From Cereibacter_A sp052244495 (lineage in GTDB: Bacteria; Pseudomonadota; Alphaproteobacteria; Rhodobacterales; Rhodobacteraceae): 64,000 nucleotides of DNA. The stretch lies in the NCBI GenBank assembly GCA_052244495.1, contig JBQPXH010000014.1; one strand, 5' to 3'. This document shows, piece by piece, positions 17,660 to 26,056 of this stretch (position 1 is the stretch's first letter; each line of letters opens with the position of its first letter). The translations under genes were made by a program, and so were the position numbers. Below the pieces are notes generated by a model, which made no database searches, had not been told where the DNA came from, and saw only the letters and a list, made by a program, of their open reading frames with translations.

Positions 17660-18136
17660 ATGACGCAAGACCCGGGATATACCAAGCTTCAGATCTCCCT
17701 TCACTGGGCGGTCGCGGGGCTCGTTCTCTTCAACTACCTTTTCGGCGAGACGATGGAGCGCGCCTTCGATGCGGTGCGCGAAGGCGCCGAGCCCGCCGGC
17801 GTGGGACACTACCTCCACGTGATCGTCGGCATCCTCGTGCTGGTGCTGACGCTGGTCCGGATCGGCGCGCGCTTCATCTCGGGCGCTCCCGAGAAGGGTC
17901 CGACGCCCGGCGACAAGGTGGCGGCAGGTCTGCAGGGTCTGCTCTACCTGCTCACGGTGCTGGTGCCTGTCCTCGGCATGACGGCATGGGGCGGCGGGCA
18001 GGGCTGGGCCGCGGGGCCGCATGTGATCGGCGCGAATGCGATCATGCTGCTCGCCGTGCTGCACGCGCTCTCGGCACTCTTCCATCAATATGTCCTGAAG
18101 GACCGGCTGCTTCTGCGGATGATGCGGGCGCGCTGA
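17660..18136 (+). CDS. Cytochrome b561 family protein (YodB-like)
   Basis: 158 residues with four membrane helices and histidines placed for two b-type hemes: LHWAVAG in the first helix, GHYLHVIVG in the second, and LHALSALFHQYVLKDR in the last. This matches the short bacterial cytochrome b561 family, which moves electrons between quinol and periplasmic or respiratory acceptors; some members act as superoxide:quinone oxidoreductases. The partner is unknown. The ATG at 17660 follows AGGTGAGG. It is convergent with sat/cysC across a shared terminator. Confidence 0.85.
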   Translation: MTQDPGYTKLQISLHWAVAGLVLFNYLFGETMERAFDAVREGAEPAGVGHYLHVIVGILVLVLTLVRIGARFISGAPEKGPTPGDKVAAGLQGLLYLLTVLVPVLGMTAWGGGQGWAAGPHVIGANAIMLLAVLHALSALFHQYVLKDRLLLRMMRAR

Positions 18137-18194
18137 AGCTTCGCTCTGCGCGATGGGGTGTCGCCGCGGCGCCAAGCCTTATTCGGAAAAGGAA

Positions 18195-18221
18195 AAGGGG
18201 CGCCAGCAGGCGCCCCTTCTT
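18195..18221. terminator. Bidirectional intrinsic terminator
   Basis: A perfect 10-bp inverted repeat (AAGGGGCGCC / GGCGCCCCTT) with loop AGCA, between the convergent cytochrome b561 and sat/cysC genes. On the minus strand the stem runs into CCCCTTTTCCTTTT, a good U-rich tail, so it terminates sat/cysC best; on the plus strand the tail is CTTCTTG. Confidence 0.8.
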
Positions 18222-18238
18222 GCCGCAGTCGTGGGACC

Positions 18239-19945
18239 TCAGCCGCGGATCAGGCCCATCTGTTCGAGCTTCAGGATGACCTGGTGCGCGCAGTGGTCCA
18301 CGTCGACGTTGGTCGTGTCCACCACGAGTTCGGCCTTCGCGGGCACTTCGTAGGGGTCTGAGATCCCGGTGAATTCCTTGATCTTCCCCTCGCGGGCCAG
18401 CTTGTAGAGGCCCTTGCGGTCGCGCCGCTCGCATTCCTCGATCGGTGTCGCGACGTGGACCTCGATGAAGGCGCCGAAGGCCTCGATCATCTCGCGCACG
18501 GCGCGGCGGGTCGCGGTATAGGGCGCGATCGGCGCGCAGATGGCGATGCCGCCGTTCTTCGAGATCTCGGAGGCGACATAGCCGATCCGCTTGATGTTGA
18601 TGTCGCGGTGCTCCTTCGAGAAGCCGAGTTCCGAGGAGAGGTGCTTGCGCACCACGTCGCCGTCAAGGAGCGTCACCGGGCGGCCGCCCATCTCCATCAG
18701 CTTGACCATCAGCGCGTTGGCGATGGTGGACTTGCCAGAGCCGGAAAGGCCGGTGAAGAACACCGTGAAGCCCTGCTTCGCGCGCGCGGGCGAGGTGCGG
18801 CGCAGTTCCTGCACGACATCCGGGAACGAGAACCAGTCCGGGATCTCCAGCCCCTCGCGGAGGCGGCGGCGCAGCTCGGTGCCCGAGATGTCGAGGACGG
18901 TCGAACCTTCCGGCACCTCGTCCACGGGGAAGTACTGGGCCTTTTCCTGGACGTAGACCATCTGCTTGAAATCGACCATCTCGATGCCGATTTCGGCGGC
19001 GTGCTCCTTGAACAGCGCCTGCGCGTCATAGGGGCCGTAGAAGTCCTTGCCCTCGGAGTTCTTGCCGGGGCCGGCGTGATCGCGACCGACGATCATGTGC
19101 GTGCAGCCGTGGTTCTTGCGGATGATCCCGTGCCAGACCGCCTCGCGCGGGCCTGCCATGCGCATGGCGAGGTTCAAAAGCGACATCGTGGTGGTCGAGG
19201 CCGGATACTGGTGCAGCACCGCCTCGTAGCAGCGGACGCGGGTGAAATGGTCGATGTCGCCGGGCTTCGTCATGCCGACGACCGGGTGGATCAGCAGGTT
19301 CGCCTGCGCCTCGCGGGCAGCGCGGAAGGTCAATTCCTGGTGCGCGCGGTGGAGCGGGTTGCGCGTCTGGAAGGCCACGACGCGGCTCCAGCCCATCTTG
19401 CGGAAGAAGGCGCGCAGCTCGTTCGGGGTATCGCGGCGGGCCTTGAAGTCATAGTGCACCGGCTGCTGGATGCCGGTGATCGGGCCGCCGAGGTAGACCT
19501 TGCCGGCCGTGTTGTGCAGGTAGTTCACCGCCGGATGCGCGAGGTCGTTGGCGCCGAAGACCTTCTCGGCCTCGCGATCCTTGTTCGGGATCCACTTGTC
19601 GGTGACCGACAGGATGGCGAGGATCACGCCCTCCGCGTCGCGCAGCGCGATGTCCTGCCCCGGCTCGACCGTCTCGGCGAACTTCTCGGACACGTCCAGC
19701 GTGACCGGCATCGGCCAGAGGCGGCCATCGGCAAGGCGCATGTCCTCGACCACGCCGTCATAGTCGGCTTCGGTCAGGAAGCCCTTCAGCGGGTGGAAGC
19801 CGCCGTTCATCAGAAGCTCGAGATCGCAGATCTGGCGCTGCGTCAGGTCCCACGAGGGAAGATTGCCGGCATCCGCCTTCAGCTTCTGCGCGGAGTCGTA
19901 GGAAACGTAGAGTTCTGGAACGGGAGCGTGGTTCGAAAGGGACAT
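18239..19945 (-). CDS. Bifunctional sulfate adenylyltransferase / adenylylsulfate kinase
   Basis: 568 residues, a fusion. Residues 1-385 are an ATP sulfurylase with the nucleotide-binding motifs QTRNPLHRAH and VGRDHAG. Residues 390-568 are an APS kinase with P-loop GLSGSGKST, LDGDVVRKHLSSELGFS and the SDPYEVP segment. Together they convert sulfate and ATP to APS and then PAPS for assimilatory sulfate reduction. The order sulfurylase-kinase on one chain (Sat-CysC) is known in several alphaproteobacteria. It is a stand-alone gene here: about 190 bases separate it from trxB and a strong terminator follows. Confidence 0.95.
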   Translation of the reverse strand: MSLSNHAPVPELYVSYDSAQKLKADAGNLPSWDLTQRQICDLELLMNGGFHPLKGFLTEADYDGVVEDMRLADGRLWPMPVTLDVSEKFAETVEPGQDIALRDAEGVILAILSVTDKWIPNKDREAEKVFGANDLAHPAVNYLHNTAGKVYLGGPITGIQQPVHYDFKARRDTPNELRAFFRKMGWSRVVAFQTRNPLHRAHQELTFRAAREAQANLLIHPVVGMTKPGDIDHFTRVRCYEAVLHQYPASTTTMSLLNLAMRMAGPREAVWHGIIRKNHGCTHMIVGRDHAGPGKNSEGKDFYGPYDAQALFKEHAAEIGIEMVDFKQMVYVQEKAQYFPVDEVPEGSTVLDISGTELRRRLREGLEIPDWFSFPDVVQELRRTSPARAKQGFTVFFTGLSGSGKSTIANALMVKLMEMGGRPVTLLDGDVVRKHLSSELGFSKEHRDINIKRIGYVASEISKNGGIAICAPIAPYTATRRAVREMIEAFGAFIEVHVATPIEECERRDRKGLYKLAREGKIKEFTGISDPYEVPAKAELVVDTTNVDVDHCAHQVILKLEQMGLIRG

Positions 19946-20135
19946 GAGCGACTGCCTCTGCGGGAAAGGGCACCGGGCTGCCCCGGTTTCGCGGGGGGCT
20001 TATCCCGTGCTCCGCAGCGGTTCAAGCTCGGAGCAGGGAACGGCAGTCGAATAAGGCGAAAATGCCACCATCCGGCGGAAGCGGCAAACAGTCGTCCGAT
20101 CTTGCCGCCCCTTCCCGGAGTATGTGCCGCCGCGC

Positions 20136-21074
20136 CTATTCCCCGGCGAGGAAATGTTCCGCGTCGAGCGCCGCCATGCAGCCCATGCCGGCAGAGGTGA
20201 CGGCCTGGCGATAGACGTGGTCGGTCAAATCGCCCGCGGCGAAGACACCGGGGATCGAGGTCCGGGTCGAGCCGGGTTCGACCTTCACATAGCCGCCGTT
20301 GTGCAGCTCGAGCTGATCCCTGACCAGTTCGCTGGCCGGCGCATGGCCGATGGCCACGAAGAACCCCGCGCAGGGCACCTCAGTGCTTTCGCCGGTGAGG
20401 ACGTTCTTCGCGACGACGCCGGTCACGCCGAGGGGCGCCTCTGTCCCCTTCACCTCGTCGATCGTGTGGTTCCACAACACCTCGATCTTCGGATTGCGGA
20501 ACAGCCGGTCCTGCATGATCTTCTCGGCACGCAGGCTGTCGCGGCGGTGGACCAGCGTCACCTTGGTCGCGAAGTTGGTGAGGAACAGCGCCTCCTCGAC
20601 GGCCGTGTTGCCGCCGCCCGCCACGACGACCTCCTTGCCACGATAGAAGAAGCCGTCGCAGGTGGCGCAGGCCGAGACGCCGAAGCCCTTGAACTTCTCC
20701 TCGGTCGGCAGGCCCAGCCAGCGCGCCTGCGCCCCGGTGGCGAGGATCACCGCATCGGCCGTATAGGTCATGCCGCTGTCGGCCTGGGCCACGAAGGGCC
20801 GCTGCGAGAGGTCTAGCGACGAGATGTAGTCCGAGATCACCTCGGCCCCCATGGCGCGGGCATGCTCTTCCATCCGCACCATCAGGTCCGGCCCCTGAAC
20901 TTCGCGGTCGCCGGGCCAGTTCTCGACGTCGGTGGTGATGGTGAGCTGGCCTCCGGGCTGCAGCCCCTGGATCAGCAGCGGGTTCAGCATCGCCCGCGCC
21001 GCATAGACGGCCGCCGTGTAGCCGGCCGGTCCCGAGCCGATGATCAGAACCCTCGTGTGCCGCGTCTCCGACAT
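20136..21074 (-). CDS. trxB: Thioredoxin-disulfide reductase
   Basis: 312 residues from the ATG at 21074; the longer in-frame extension would put 23 extra residues before the FAD-binding GSGPAGYTAAVYAARA motif. The redox-active pair is Cys136-Ala-Thr-Cys139 in SACATCDGFFYRG, followed by the NADPH-binding GGGNTAVEEALFL and the C-terminal FAAGDLTDHVYRQAVTSAG. The flavoprotein reduces thioredoxin with NADPH in the cytoplasm. It is transcribed divergently from an Lrp-type regulator with 221 bases between them. Confidence 0.96.
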   Translation of the reverse strand: MSETRHTRVLIIGSGPAGYTAAVYAARAMLNPLLIQGLQPGGQLTITTDVENWPGDREVQGPDLMVRMEEHARAMGAEVISDYISSLDLSQRPFVAQADSGMTYTADAVILATGAQARWLGLPTEEKFKGFGVSACATCDGFFYRGKEVVVAGGGNTAVEEALFLTNFATKVTLVHRRDSLRAEKIMQDRLFRNPKIEVLWNHTIDEVKGTEAPLGVTGVVAKNVLTGESTEVPCAGFFVAIGHAPASELVRDQLELHNGGYVKVEPGSTRTSIPGVFAAGDLTDHVYRQAVTSAGMGCMAALDAEHFLAGE

Positions 21075-21295
21075 GCCCTGCCCCTCATGGTCTTTTCCCG
21101 GCGCCTCATATAGGACCTGGCGCAGCGGGCCGGAAGTCCCCAATCCGCCGCTTCCCCGACCGCAGGATTGTGCTGAAGGGATTGCGTGATATGCCGGTTT
21201 TCCGCAATGGTCCGGCGCTTTTTGATGCGTGCGCGAAACATTATTGCGCAGGGCATCGGGAGCCTTTAGAATCCCCCGGCAGCAAGGAGAGCTTC

Positions 21296-21796
21296 ATGGC
21301 CGGATCGAAACTGGACCCCATCGACCGTCATATCCTGGCGGAGCTCCAGGGCGACGGCCGGATGACCAACGTGGAACTGGCCAAGCGCGTCGGGATCTCT
21401 GCACCGCCCTGCCTGAGGCGCGTGCGCACGCTCGAGGAGGCGGGCTACATCCGGGGCTATCACGCCGACATCGACCCGCGCGAACTCGGCTTCGAGGTGC
21501 AGGTCTTCGCCATGGTGAGGCTCCACAGTCAGGCCGAGGCGGATCTTTCCACCTTCGAGGGACGCTGCCGGTCCTGGCCCCTCGTGCGCGAGTGCCACAT
21601 GCTGAACGGCGAGATCGACTTCATCCTGAAATGCGTGGCCCCCGATCTGCCAAGCTTCCAGAGCTTTCTCACGCAGGAGCTGACGGCAGCCGAGAACGTG
21701 GCCTCGGTCAAGACGAGCCTCGTGATCCGCTGCGCGAAGGACGAGCCTGGCGTGCCCTTCGACGTGCTCGAGGCACGGCTGCAGCGCAGCGCCTGA
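21296..21796 (+). CDS. Lrp/AsnC family transcriptional regulator
   Basis: 166 residues. An N-terminal helix-turn-helix (LDPIDRHILAELQGDGR, then LAKRVGISAPPCLRRV) is followed by the ligand-binding RAM domain (GYIRGYHADIDPRELGF through the C-terminus). The family senses amino acids and forms octamers. The ATG at 21296 follows AAGGAGAG. It is divergent from trxB and probably controls itself, perhaps also trxB; target and ligand are not evident. Ends with CGRCAKDEPG-like polar tail (here IRCAKDEPGVPFD). Confidence 0.92.
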   Translation: MAGSKLDPIDRHILAELQGDGRMTNVELAKRVGISAPPCLRRVRTLEEAGYIRGYHADIDPRELGFEVQVFAMVRLHSQAEADLSTFEGRCRSWPLVRECHMLNGEIDFILKCVAPDLPSFQSFLTQELTAAENVASVKTSLVIRCAKDEPGVPFDVLEARLQRSA

Positions 21797-22020
21797 GAGA
21801 GCGCGTCCGGGCAGGAGCGGATCCGGACCGGACATTGGTCCGTGCTCTCCCCGGTGATCCGCAGGTAGAGCGTGAGCACAAGGCCATTGAGCCGCTGCTT
21901 TCGGGTCAGAAGGCGCAGCGCCGCCCGCTAATTGTGCAGACACGATGCCGCAGAGATGCGCTCCGCTTCTTGCGGCGTGAGGGCGGCCGACCCGGCCGTT
22001 CATCGCGGGGCGCACCTGCC

Positions 22021-22773
22021 TCAGAGCCGGATCGCCGAGATGAGCCGGCCGTAGTCGGCCTCGCCCGCATGGGTGGTGCGTCTGTAGGAGAAGAACCGAT
22101 CCGGATCGTGGTAGGTGCAGTGGCGGGTCCATTCGGCATGCCCCACTCCGGCCGCGCGCAACCGGGCGAGACCGAAGGCCGGCAGGTCGAAGAGCGCGCG
22201 GTCGCCGTTGCCCTGGGCGAAGAAGCGGGCACTCTCCGGATCCTCGTCCAGGAATTCCTCGACGAATTCGGGACCGACCTCGTAGGCGCGCTGGCTGATG
22301 GTGGGCCCGATCACCGCAGCGATCCGCTCGCGCCGGGCGCCGAGCCCCTCCATCGCCTCGACCGTCGCCTCGAGCACGCCGGACCGCGTCCCGCGCCAGC
22401 CTGCATGGGCGGCAGCGACCACGCCGGCCTCGGCATCGGCCATCAGCACCGGCTGGCAATCGGCCGTCAGCACCGCGATGGCGAGCCCGGGTGTCGTCGT
22501 CACCAGCGCATCGGCCTTCGGTCGGTTCGCCACCGGTCCCGTCACATGCAGCACGTCGGGCGAATGCACCTGGTCCACCGTCACCAGATGGTCCGGGGCC
22601 ACGCCCATCGCTTCCGCCACACGCGCGCGATTGATCGTCACGACCTCGGCGAGATCTGAGGATCCGGGGCCGCAGTTCAGGCCTGCGAAGATCCCCGAGG
22701 AGGCCCCTCCCTTCCGGGTGAAGAACCCGTGGCGGAGGGGTGCCAGAGCGTCGGCCGTAACGAGTTCGATCAT
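22021..22773 (-). CDS. pgeF: Peptidoglycan editing factor PgeF (YfiH, laccase-domain)
   Basis: 250 residues. The metal-binding motifs of the DUF152/YfiH family are present: HGFFTRKGGASSG near the N-terminus, VDQVHSPDV, LTADCQPVL and AAAHAGWRGT. Described members remove L-Ser-containing muropeptide errors or act as purine nucleoside-modifying or polyphenol-oxidising enzymes; peptidoglycan editing is the best supported name. The ATG overlaps the stop of the upstream MidA-like gene (ATGA). It is the last gene of the lgt-midA-pgeF operon, consistent with envelope functions. Confidence 0.9.
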   Translation of the reverse strand: MIELVTADALAPLRHGFFTRKGGASSGIFAGLNCGPGSSDLAEVVTINRARVAEAMGVAPDHLVTVDQVHSPDVLHVTGPVANRPKADALVTTTPGLAIAVLTADCQPVLMADAEAGVVAAAHAGWRGTRSGVLEATVEAMEGLGARRERIAAVIGPTISQRAYEVGPEFVEEFLDEDPESARFFAQGNGDRALFDLPAFGLARLRAAGVGHAEWTRHCTYHDPDRFFSYRRTTHAGEADYGRLISAIRL

Positions 22774-23831
22774 ATGGCAAATCCTGCGGGCGGCGGACCC
22801 TGCGGCGGGAACACCGCGAGCACCTTGAAGAGCCTTCCCATTTCGGCGGCATCGGTCAAGCGGTGAGATGCAGCGAGATGGCTGGCGAGCGCGTCTCCGT
22901 CGAGTGCCTGCGAAAGCCGCTCGGTCCTGCTGCCGATGCCGAGACCCGACAGAAACTCGCCCTGGGTGGTGAAGGCCGTGGCGCAGGGGGCGGCGGCCAG
23001 CGCCAGCGCCTCGAAGTCCACATGCGCCGTCAGATCCGCCTCGCCCGGCGCTGCCAGCGGATCGTCCCGGCGATGGCCGCGGAGCGCCTGCAGTGTGTCG
23101 CCGCGCGAGTGCCATCCACCGTAGTCGACCGCAAGCGCCAGCCCGCCATGGCCGGAGATGCGCCGCGCGATCTCCTCCATGATCGGGGCCGCGGCCGGGC
23201 AGAGTTCGACGATTTCCCCCGGTGCGGTGTCCGCGAGGCGATGCGCGAGCGGCGCCAGCCCGGTTTCCGGACCCAGGCCAAATCCCAGCGTGCCCTCCGC
23301 AAGCCCGACCATGCGCTCGCGCCAGCCCCTGCCGCTGCGCACGAACTGCCGGATCGGCAGCGCGTCGAAGAACTCGTTTGCAATCAGGTAGAGCGGACCG
23401 TCGGGCAGTTCTGCCGCGTGGTCCAGCCACCGGGCCGGATGGTCGCCCAGTGTCCGGCGCTGCAGCGTGCGGAGTGTCGGCGAGGCCTCGACAAGCTGCA
23501 GGCGGGCAGCGTCATGAAAGCCCGTCACGCCACGGGTCGCCCGCAGCAGATCGGCCATCAGCGTCCCGCGGCCCGGCCCCAGTTCGGCCAGCGTGAACCG
23601 GGCCGGAGCGCCCTGGTCAAGCCAGGCCTGTGCGAGGCAGAGGCCCAGGAGTTCGCCGAACATCTGGCTGATCTCGGGCGCCGTGGTGAAGTCGCCCCGG
23701 ATGCCGAACGGATCGCGCGTGGAATAATAGCCATGCTCCGGGTGCAGCAGGCACTCCGCCATGTAGTCGGCCACGGTGATCGGCCCGGTGGCCCCGATCC
23801 GGCGCGCGAGAAGGTCGGCCAGCGCCGTCAC
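22770..23831 (-). CDS. MidA/NDUFAF7-type SAM-dependent methyltransferase
   Basis: 353 residues. The N-terminus has ITVADYMAECLLHPEHGYY and GDFTTAPEISQMFGELLG, the signature of the DUF185 family; the SAM-binding loop is LAELGPGRGTLMADLLR, and NEFFDALPIRQFV follows. The mitochondrial relative NDUFAF7 methylates an arginine of a complex I subunit (NDUFS2); the bacterial substrate is not established. The gene overlaps both neighbours by ATGA, between lgt and pgeF, a common arrangement in alphaproteobacteria. Confidence 0.9.
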   Translation of the reverse strand: MTALADLLARRIGATGPITVADYMAECLLHPEHGYYSTRDPFGIRGDFTTAPEISQMFGELLGLCLAQAWLDQGAPARFTLAELGPGRGTLMADLLRATRGVTGFHDAARLQLVEASPTLRTLQRRTLGDHPARWLDHAAELPDGPLYLIANEFFDALPIRQFVRSGRGWRERMVGLAEGTLGFGLGPETGLAPLAHRLADTAPGEIVELCPAAAPIMEEIARRISGHGGLALAVDYGGWHSRGDTLQALRGHRRDDPLAAPGEADLTAHVDFEALALAAAPCATAFTTQGEFLSGLGIGSRTERLSQALDGDALASHLAASHRLTDAAEMGRLFKVLAVFPPQGPPPAGFAI

Positions 23832-24706
23832 GCCGCCCGCCGGGCGCGGATCATCAGGAACAGGCCCAGGAGGATCATCGGCAGCGAGAGGATCTGCCCC
23901 ATGGTCAGACCGTAGCCGCCGATCTCCCAGGCGAGACCCAGCGGGTTGCCCGGGCTTACGAATTGCGCGTCGGGCTGCCGGACGAACTCGACGAGGAAGC
24001 GTGTCGCGCCGTAGCCCGTGAGGAAGGCGCCCGCCACCGCGCCGGGTCTGCCCAGCCAGCCGCGCCGCCAGACGAGAACCGAGAGGACGGCGAAGAGCAG
24101 GATCCCCTCAAGCGCGGCTTCGTAGAGTTGCGAGGGATGGCGTGCGCAGATCCCCTCGATGCCGGGGCAGGTCTGGGCCGCCTCGCCGGGGAAGGCCACG
24201 CCCCAGGGCAGGCCGGTCGGTCGGCCCCAGAGCTCGGCATTGATGAAGTTCGCGATCCGCCCCAGGAAGAGCCCCGGAGGCGTCGCCGCGGCCAGAAGGT
24301 CCGCCACCGGCAGCACCGGGATGCGCTCCTTCAGGCAGAAGGCAACCATTGCGACCATGACGCCGAGAAAGCCGCCGTGGAAGGACATGCCGCCCTCCCA
24401 GACCTTCAGGATGTCCAGCGGATGGGCGAGGAAATGCGAGGGCTGGTAGAAGAGCACGAAGCCCAGCCGACCGCCGAAGATCACGCCGAGGATCACCCAG
24501 GTCAGGAGCCGTTCGATCTGGTCCTCGTTCATTGGCGCACCGGACGTCCAGAGCCGGGGCGTGCGGATCATGCGCAGGACCAGTCGCCATCCGATGAGCA
24601 GGCCTGCGATGTAGGCCAGGGCATACCAGCGGAGCGCGAAGGTCACGCCGAACAGCTCGATCGAGAAGATTTCCGGCGAGATGTCCGGGAAGGGGATGTA
24701 GGCCAT
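23828..24706 (-). CDS. lgt: Prolipoprotein diacylglyceryl transferase
   Basis: 292 residues, about seven membrane helices. The family landmarks are present: LRWYALAYIAGLLIGW, the HGGFLGVM segment with the essential histidine-glycine-glycine, RIANFINAELWGRPT with the signature arginine, and the C-terminal TRFLVEFVRQPD. The enzyme moves diacylglycerol from phosphatidylglycerol to the lipobox cysteine of prelipoproteins in the inner membrane. The ATG at 24706 was chosen because upstream in-frame sequence is low-complexity. First gene of the lgt-midA-pgeF operon. Confidence 0.96.
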   Translation of the reverse strand: MAYIPFPDISPEIFSIELFGVTFALRWYALAYIAGLLIGWRLVLRMIRTPRLWTSGAPMNEDQIERLLTWVILGVIFGGRLGFVLFYQPSHFLAHPLDILKVWEGGMSFHGGFLGVMVAMVAFCLKERIPVLPVADLLAAATPPGLFLGRIANFINAELWGRPTGLPWGVAFPGEAAQTCPGIEGICARHPSQLYEAALEGILLFAVLSVLVWRRGWLGRPGAVAGAFLTGYGATRFLVEFVRQPDAQFVSPGNPLGLAWEIGGYGLTMGQILSLPMILLGLFLMIRARRAA

Positions 24707-24809
24707 CGGATTTCCTTTCGCCCGGTTTTTCCGGCGCGGCTGCGGCGAAGTCAACCTTGCGCGCAGGGTGGCGCACGACCATATAGGGCCGATCGCTGGA
24801 GGTAACCGA

Positions 24810-25058
24810 ATGCAGACCCGCAACAAATTCTTCGACGACATGTCGCAGCTCATGACCAATGCCATGGGCGTGGCCCAGGGTGCCCGGACCGAGGCTGAAA
24901 CGGCGATGAAGGGCTTCATCGACCGCTGGATGGCCGACCGCGATTTCGTGACGCGTGAGGAGTTCGACGCGGTGCGTGCCATGGCCCAGAAGGCCCGTGA
25001 GGAGAACGAGGCGCTTTCCGCCCGGCTCGCGGCCCTCGAAGCAAAGGCCAAGGGCTGA
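24810..25058 (+). CDS. UbiK-like accessory protein (BMFP domain)
   Basis: 82 residues, with GGAGGT before the ATG. The helical N-terminal part (NKFFDDMSQLMTNAMGVAQ) and C-terminal coiled coil (EEFDAVRAMAQKAREENEAL) match the BMFP/YqiC family. The gammaproteobacterial member UbiK is an accessory factor for ubiquinone synthesis and binds lipids. Divergent from lgt with 103 bases between. Function here is by family inference. Confidence 0.75.
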   Translation: MQTRNKFFDDMSQLMTNAMGVAQGARTEAETAMKGFIDRWMADRDFVTREEFDAVRAMAQKAREENEALSARLAALEAKAKG

Positions 25059-25424
25059 CCTGACGCAGCCAGGCTTCTGCGCGGCATCGGTTCGCGCATT
25101 GGGCGCCATGCAGCCCCTCCATGATCGACCGCGGGTGCATGACTGCACCCGAATCGCCGGGTGGTCCACCGGGTCCGCCGGCCGTGCCCGGCTTAACCCG
25201 CGTCCCCTGCCGCTGCGCACCGTGCGCACTCAGGGCGGCTCTTCTCCCGGTTGCTTCCCCTTCTTTAGGATGTGAGGCCAACCAAAGGCCGCATGACCTT
25301 TCTCAAGACAGGCCCCCTTCGCCATAAACCCGGGACGTCTTGAGCCGTTCCCTTCGCTAGCGTCCAGCCGATGATCCTCAGGCGTCTGCCTGCCGGAATT
25401 GGACGAGTGCAAGGGATGAAGCTG
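25059..25424. other. 366-bp intergenic region upstream of the che operon
   Basis: No gene is supported. The only structure I can point to is an 8-bp inverted repeat (CTCAAGAC at 25302-25309, GTCTTGAG at 25337-25344), listed separately. The region must contain the promoter of the chemosensory operon, but no -35/-10 pair or sigma-28-like site is clear by eye. Confidence 0.5.
25302..25344. repeat. Spaced inverted repeat upstream of che operon
   Basis: Perfect 8-bp arms CTCAAGAC and GTCTTGAG separated by 27 bases, 81 bases before the start of the first che gene. The spacing suits two half-sites for a dimeric regulator on the same DNA face, or a weak hairpin. No known motif matches. Confidence 0.4.
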
Positions 25425-25694
25425 ATGAACGCATTCACGCTGTCCGGGGACCTGCGCCTGCAGGATGCGCCCGGGCTGATGGCGCGGCTGAAGGAGGCTC
25501 TGGCGGCCGGCGATGTCGAGGTCGACGCCTCCGCGCTGGTCGGAGCCGACGCGGCAGTGGTCCAGGTTCTGGTGTCCGCCGCAGCCACCGCGGCGGCTCT
25601 CGGGCGCCGGCTGGTGCTGCCTCAGGATTGCGCCGCGCTGTCGGCGCAATACGCGGCCCTCGGGATCGACGCCGTGGCGGAGGCTGCGGCATGA
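25425..25694 (+). CDS. STAS-domain protein at head of chemosensory operon
   Basis: 89 residues, one STAS domain. FTLSGDLRLQDAPGLMARL and VEVDASALVGADAAVVQVL fit the first strand and the conserved loop. In phosphorylatable STAS proteins that loop carries Ser/Thr after the Asp; here it is Asp42-Ala43-Ala44, so phosphorylation at that place is not possible. I prefer the ATG at 25425 (AAGGGA 8 bases upstream) to the one at 25416. The stop overlaps the cheY start. A STAS gene in front of cheY also occurs in some rhizobial che operons, but its role there is unclear. Confidence 0.75.
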   Translation: MNAFTLSGDLRLQDAPGLMARLKEALAAGDVEVDASALVGADAAVVQVLVSAAATAAALGRRLVLPQDCAALSAQYAALGIDAVAEAAA

Positions 25695-26056
25695 GCAAGA
25701 CCGTTCTCGCCGTCGACGATTCGCCGTCCATCCGGTGCATGGTCGCCATGACGCTCCGTGAGGCGGGCTATCAGGTGATCGAGGCCACGGATGGTCGCGA
25801 GGGTCTGGAGAAGGCGCTCAGCCATCCGATCGACGCGATCATCACCGATCAGAACATGCCGAACCTCGACGGTCTGGGCTTCATCCGGGCCTTTCGGCAG
25901 CATCCCGAGAGCAAGGGCAAACCCATTATCTTTTTGTCCACGGATTCCGCCGACACTCTCAAGCAACAGGCCCGTGACGCAGGGGCGATGGGATGGATGG
26001 TCAAGCCCTTCACCCAGCCGCAATTGCTCGCAGTCATCAAGAAGGTGCTCGGATGA
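25691..26056 (+). CDS. cheY: Chemotaxis response regulator CheY
   Basis: 121 residues, single receiver domain. Acidic pocket Asp9/Asp10, phospho-acceptor Asp53 (ITDQNMP), hydroxyl Ser83/Thr84 (FLSTDS) and Lys105 (VKPF) are all in place, so it should accept phosphate from the CheA encoded next. No output domain. ATG overlaps the STAS gene stop and its own stop overlaps the cheA start. The target (flagellar switch or another output) is not indicated because no motility genes are present. Confidence 0.95.
   Translation: MSKTVLAVDDSPSIRCMVAMTLREAGYQVIEATDGREGLEKALSHPIDAIITDQNMPNLDGLGFIRAFRQHPESKGKPIIFLSTDSADTLKQQARDAGAMGWMVKPFTQPQLLAVIKKVLG

Noticed and set aside
19946..20135. A SAM or other sulfur riboswitch upstream of sat/cysC
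   Set aside because: The spacer here is downstream of trxB and upstream of sat/cysC; no conserved riboswitch pairing could be traced.
21824..21842. Hairpin CGGACC / GGTCCG after the Lrp gene as a terminator
   Set aside because: Stem of 6 bp with a 7-base loop and no T-run; too weak to call.
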